DNA of 26,215 nt from positions 1-26,215 of the forward strand of contig JBOFDK010000035.1 in NCBI GenBank assembly GCA_051646925.1, read 5' to 3'. The translations under genes and the position numbers were made by a program. The stretch is from JBOFDK01 sp051646925. GTDB taxonomy: Bacteria > Bacillota > Clostridia > Lachnospirales > Cellulosilyticaceae. The stretch's first letter is position 1; every line of letters begins with the position of its first letter. Below the pieces are notes generated by a model that saw nothing but the letters and a program-made list of their open reading frames with translations, made no database searches and was not told the DNA's origin. Shown piece by piece: positions 22,809 through 26,215 of this stretch.

Positions 22809-23846
22809 TTAAGATTTTAATTTTAAAAGGCGAACATCATCACCAAACACACGACAAACAGTATAGTTTCCAAATAATCTAGAAACAATTCGATCAGAAT
22901 AAAGTGCACGTAATTCTTTTGAACCTAGGTTTGTGGAAACAATCGTTGATTTTTGATTTAAGAACCTTGTATTTAGTACATGGAATAAATCAGGTGCTGT
23001 AAAGCTGTTTTGAACTTCAGTACCAAAGTCATCAATTACAAGTAAATCAACATCAAATAAAGTGGCAAGTGCATGTTTAGAATCATCTTCCATATCTTGG
23101 CGGTGGAAGCGTGATTCTTGAAATAGTGAAAAAAGTTCTTGGGCACTCAAGTAAAGTACGCTATAACCTTTATCTAGAATTTCTTTTGCTATACAGTTAC
23201 ATAAAAAAGTTTTACCAAGTCCTGTAGGTCCTACAAAAAGAAGATTTTCGCTACAAGAATCAAAATACTCAGTAAAAGCAACTGCTTTATTATAAATAGT
23301 AGTCATATGTTCTCTAGGGGATTGTCCAAATTGTGGATGCACCTCAGTAGAGTAAACGTTAAGCGAAAATGTGTTGAAATTTTCGGTTGAAAGTGTATGA
23401 CGTAAATTTGATTGACGATAAGCAAGGTCTATTAGCGCTTGTTTAAAACATGGACAAGGAATACTTTTTGTGAAATATTGAACACCTTCTATTTCAGAAG
23501 GTGCAGATTCATTAAGAAATCCTGTATCTTGGCACTGTTCACATTCATACTGAGGATCTAAGTAATCAATCGGATAGTCATATTCCGCAAGTAATTGTTT
23601 TTTTAGGCGAACTAATTCTTCATTTCTTTCACGAGAAGTTTCTATCCAATCAGTGCCATTATTATTACTTAGAGCTTCTTTTAAAAGACTAATACCGATT
23701 TTATTTATAGAACGGTCGATTTTTTCTATATCAGGAATTTGTTTGTATATAGCTTCTTCCCGAGCGCGTCTGTTAGAAGCGGCTAAAGTTCTTTTTTTAT
23801 CATAAATTTGCATAAGTAATTTGTATTGCGCAGCTGTACTGTTCAC
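22809..23846 (-). CDS. dnaC: DnaC/DnaI-type helicase loader ATPase
   Basis: 345 residues. The N-terminal helical region (about 1-95) is followed by a putative zinc site (C102-x2-C105 in ECEQCQDTGF and C131-P-C133 in IPCPCF). The AAA+ domain has Walker A FVGPTGLGKTFL near 204 and Walker B LLVIDDFG near 267. DnaI-type proteins load the replicative helicase (DnaB here) onto origin DNA. It starts with GTG: AGGAGG lies 9 nt upstream inside dnaD, and the dnaD stop TAG shares its G with the GTG. This tight overlap implies translational coupling. In B. subtilis nomenclature the homologue is dnaI. Confidence 0.93.
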   Translation of the reverse strand: MNSTAAQYKLLMQIYDKKRTLAASNRRAREEAIYKQIPDIEKIDRSINKIGISLLKEALSNNNGTDWIETSRERNEELVRLKKQLLAEYDYPIDYLDPQYECEQCQDTGFLNESAPSEIEGVQYFTKSIPCPCFKQALIDLAYRQSNLRHTLSTENFNTFSLNVYSTEVHPQFGQSPREHMTTIYNKAVAFTEYFDSCSENLLFVGPTGLGKTFLCNCIAKEILDKGYSVLYLSAQELFSLFQESRFHRQDMEDDSKHALATLFDVDLLVIDDFGTEVQNSFTAPDLFHVLNTRFLNQKSTIVSTNLGSKELRALYSDRIVSRLFGNYTVCRVFGDDVRLLKLKS

Positions 23847-24892
23847 TATGATTTACCTCCTAAAAGAGTTTGTTTCATATAATCATTAGCATTATTTTCT
23901 AGTTCGTCTAAATCCCAATTATGAGAATACATTGTAGTAAAATTGGTGTTTTTCGGAGCAGAAGTTCTAGCAGGTGGAGTTTTTTTAGAGTGGGCTTTAT
24001 CTAAATTATCAATATCACTTATAGATGTAACATTATTTTTTGCCCAATTTTCTAAAATAGAACCTAAGTAATTTAAACTTGGACTAGAAGCTTGCAAAAC
24101 TGTGCGTTTACAAGCTTCTAAAATAAGTTCAAGACTAAACTTTTTAAGCCATGTAGTTAAAAGTTCACGTTCGTGTTTTGTAATAGTTTCGCCAGAGCGA
24201 CCTAATGCTTTCAAAATTTGACGATATTGTTTTGTAACAGTAGTTTGCATTTTAGCAGCTTCAACAGATGTAATACCAGCATCTACCCACCCAAGTGCAA
24301 CAGTTTCAATGTAACGGATTTTTTTGTGGCCGTTAGAAACACAATATTCTATCAAATATTCTATCAAATCAAGTGGCATATTAAGCCAGTCGTATAGGCC
24401 AAATAAAACTTGTTGGTCAGTACTAGAAAGCATACGACCAAGATATTCTTCAGCAATACGAAAAAGATTAGATATAGATTGATGTTGTTTTTTGTATAGA
24501 AGAAGTTCATCTTTTGTATAGTGTGGTCGTGTTTGCTGAAGATGAACTTTGTTTGTATTTGAATTTTGTTGTGATGTATCTACAGCAACTGTATCATCAG
24601 GTTTAGATAAGAAAAAAGTTAAGCTAAATGTATCTGATGATGTCGAAGAAAAAGAAATTACTTTTTTGTCATGCCAATATTGAAGACCTAGCAACAATTC
24701 TTGGTGTAGCATTTCAAGTTGTTTGGCAGTTTCTTCTAAGTTAATTGCAGATAAAGAATTTTGTTTTTGTGCAAGCAAATAGAGATATAATTTAACGTAG
24801 CCCCCCAATGCTTGTGGCATAAAATCAGTAATAAACCAATAAGGTACACTGATTATTTCTTGAGCTAATGGTTCGAAAGTAACGTATGCCAC
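23846..24892 (-). CDS. dnaD: DnaD domain replication initiation protein
   Basis: 348 residues. An N-terminal winged-helix-like region (about 1-70, PYWFITDFMPQALGGYVKLYLYLL) precedes a linker and two DnaD/DnaB_2 domains. The first (about 130-195) includes YLGRMLSSTDQQVLFGLYDWLNMPLDLIEYLIEYC. The second (about 215-280) ends ASSPSLNYLGSILENWAKNNV, the family's YxxxI-type motif. It works with the coupled loader ATPase in replication restart and initiation. GTG at 24892 was chosen, 8 nt after AGGAGG; the GTG at 24901 is part of the ribosome site itself. It could be described as DnaB/DnaD hybrid loader. Confidence 0.9.
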   Translation of the reverse strand: MAYVTFEPLAQEIISVPYWFITDFMPQALGGYVKLYLYLLAQKQNSLSAINLEETAKQLEMLHQELLLGLQYWHDKKVISFSSTSSDTFSLTFFLSKPDDTVAVDTSQQNSNTNKVHLQQTRPHYTKDELLLYKKQHQSISNLFRIAEEYLGRMLSSTDQQVLFGLYDWLNMPLDLIEYLIEYCVSNGHKKIRYIETVALGWVDAGITSVEAAKMQTTVTKQYRQILKALGRSGETITKHERELLTTWLKKFSLELILEACKRTVLQASSPSLNYLGSILENWAKNNVTSISDIDNLDKAHSKKTPPARTSAPKNTNFTTMYSHNWDLDELENNANDYMKQTLLGGKS

Positions 24893-24924
24893 AACAAGCA
24901 CCTCCTTATAATATTTATTATGTC

Positions 24925-24933
24925 ATTATATCA
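24925..24933 (-). promoter_or_regulatory. Extended -10 promoter of dnaD-dnaC
   Basis: On the reverse strand TGATATAAT (24933-24925) is an extended -10 without a clear -35, about 33 bp before the dnaD GTG. It lies between the murC terminator and dnaD. Confidence 0.6.
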
Positions 24934-24967
24934 CATATAAACCATAAATACAGGCTATAACGACAAT

Positions 24968-24992
24968 AAAACTCCTCAAAATGAGGAGTTTT
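24968..24992 (-). terminator. Terminator after murC
   Basis: ACTCCTCA (24971-24978) pairs with TGAGGAGT (24982-24989), loop AAA, extended by A/T pairs. On the reverse strand only about four T follow, so termination may be incomplete and dnaD could receive read-through. Confidence 0.75.
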
Positions 24993-24996
24993 ATAA

Positions 24997-26215
24997 TTAA
25001 TAGCCGAGTAAAATATCAGCGATTTGATTTACATTTCCAGCGCCCATTAAAATTATTAAGTCACCAGGAAGGCAGTTTTCAAGCAAATAATCAGTTATTT
25101 CATTAAAATCAGAAATGAAACAAGCATTAGATGTTGTTTTATCCATGCGATTAACAATGTCTAGCGCTTGTATATCACCAGGATTTTTTTCACGAGCTGC
25201 ATAAATATCAGTAACAATTACATTTTCAGCTTGAGAAAGAATATTTGCAAAATCATCTAAAAAAGCTTTTGTACGTGTATATGTGTGCGGTTGAAAAACG
25301 ATAAAAAGACGTTTGTGGTCAAAGTTTTTGGCAACAGATAAAGTTGCGGCAATTTCTGTTGGATGATGAGCGTAGTCATCAACAATTGTAATACCATGAA
25401 GAGTACCTTTTATTTCAAAACGTTGGTCAGCACCTGTAAAAGTAGAAATTCCTTTATTGATAGAGTTTATATCTATGTTCAAGAAGTTACAAACAGCGCA
25501 TACAGATAAAGCGTTTAAAACATTATGCATTCCGTGTACATGAAGTTGTAAATTTCCTTTTAATGAACCTTTGTAGTAAACATCAAAAGATGGGCAAGCG
25601 GTTGCATCAAAAACAATATTTTGGGCATACCAATCACTATTAGAATCAAGTCCAAATGTTTCAACTGTGCAAACTAAATCTTTAGAAAAATTACGAACAT
25701 CATCAATATTACTATTTATAGCTAAAAACCCATCTGAAGGAATAAGTTTGCCAAATTCTAAAAAAGAATTTCTAATTTGGTGTATGTCTTTAAAGTAGTC
25801 CATATGGTCTTCTTCAATATTTAAGATAATACCTATTTTAGGAAAGAAGTTTAGAAAACTATCGCAATATTCACACGCTTCAGTAACAAAATAGTCATTT
25901 CCGCCGATTCGAATGTTGCCACCAAGTGATTTTAAAATTCCACCAACAGTAATAGTTGGATTTAAGTTACTACCTATTAAAGCTTCTGATAACATAGAAG
26001 TTGTTGTTGTTTTTCCATGAGTACCTGCAACACAAATAGGATTTTTATAAATATTCATTAGGTGACCTAAAAATTCAGATCTAGTTATAGCAGTAATTCC
26101 AAGTTCTTTTGCACGAACAAGTTCAGGATTATCAGCTGCAATAGCAGCAGTGTATACTATAAGGTCTATATTAGAGTTGATATTTGAACCACTATGAGGT
26201 ACATGAACATCGATA
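24997..26215 (-). CDS. murC: UDP-N-acetylmuramate--L-alanine ligase (5' end missing)
   Basis: About 405 residues of the expected ~455 are present; the frame stays open to the right edge. Upstream of the internal ATG at 26058, codons read VHVPHSGSNI, then DLIVYTAAIAADNPELVRAK and ITRSEFLGHLM, which is MurC sequence, so that ATG is not the start. The ATP-binding loop AGTHGKTTTTSM, the DDYAHHPTEI motif and FQPHTYTRT are visible. It adds L-Ala to UDP-MurNAc, the first peptide step of peptidoglycan synthesis in the cytoplasm. The start codon lies outside the window. A weak terminator and a new promoter separate it from dnaD. Confidence 0.97.
   Translation of the reverse strand, partial: IDVHVPHSGSNINSNIDLIVYTAAIAADNPELVRAKELGITAITRSEFLGHLMNIYKNPICVAGTHGKTTTTSMLSEALIGSNLNPTITVGGILKSLGGNIRIGGNDYFVTEACEYCDSFLNFFPKIGIILNIEEDHMDYFKDIHQIRNSFLEFGKLIPSDGFLAINSNIDDVRNFSKDLVCTVETFGLDSNSDWYAQNIVFDATACPSFDVYYKGSLKGNLQLHVHGMHNVLNALSVCAVCNFLNIDINSINKGISTFTGADQRFEIKGTLHGITIVDDYAHHPTEIAATLSVAKNFDHKRLFIVFQPHTYTRTKAFLDDFANILSQAENVIVTDIYAAREKNPGDIQALDIVNRMDKTTSNACFISDFNEITDYLLENCLPGDLIILMGAGNVNQIADILLGY

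Noticed and set aside
26056..26058. Internal ATG as the murC start codon
   Set aside because: The upstream codons to the window edge encode conserved MurC sequence in the same frame, so the gene is truncated by the window, not short.

Overview
The window is an AT-rich stretch of a Gram-positive, anaerobic Firmicutes chromosome, most likely class Clostridia. Family usage and gene order (yyzM/DUF951-rpsF-ssb-rpsR, then yybS-gdpP-rplI-dnaB; dnaI-type loader plus dnaD; MecA; pyruvate formate-lyase; a CwlD-type amidase implying spore-forming ancestry) fit Lachnospirales. A Cellulosilyticum/Epulopiscium-like lineage is a guess from composition and synteny only. Coding starts were set from Shine-Dalgarno spacing, so several begin a few codons inside the longest open frame.

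Region 1 (1-1070) is the 3' end of an rRNA operon: the 23S tail, tRNA-Asn, tRNA-Glu, 5S rRNA and tRNA-Cys, followed by a partial duplication of the block (tRNA-Asn, a degenerate 5S remnant, tRNA-Cys). Each copy ends in a closely related terminator. Region 2 (1071-1486) has no gene but holds a possible three-hairpin RNA ending in a T-run and a (TAAA)5(TAAG)8(TAAA)3 microsatellite.

Region 3 (1487-7900) is the replication/translation and c-di-AMP block on +: DUF951, S6, SSB, S18 (terminator), then YybS, GdpP, L9 and DnaB (terminator). Region 4 (7915-10100) is a nitronate monooxygenase-family gene divergent from a MerR-type protein whose C-terminus is a recently expanded 36-bp tandem repeat. Region 5 (10106-13330) is the fermentative pflB-pflA pair on -, with a 15-bp perfect palindrome inside the pflB promoter spacer and a strong hairpin between the two genes.

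Region 6 (13490-16760) holds a DUF368 (PopT-like) lipid carrier transporter, a degenerate 22-bp-period repeat array, a CBS/DRTGG-regulated Mn-dependent pyrophosphatase and a small DUF1858 CxxC protein. Region 7 (16763-21340) holds MecA (-), an SH3b/GH18 cell-wall hydrolase, a YghZ-like aldo/keto reductase and a CwlD-type amidase. Region 8 (21348-26215) is all on -: a MocR-type regulator, the translationally coupled dnaD-dnaC loader pair, and murC running off the right edge.

The themes are ribosome and replisome maintenance, c-di-AMP and pyrophosphate turnover, envelope recycling and anaerobic pyruvate metabolism. No mobile element, CRISPR array or obvious defence/biosynthetic island is visible. 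The unexplained signals are the repeats, the duplicated RNA block, the pfl operator and the hairpin cluster near 1200.
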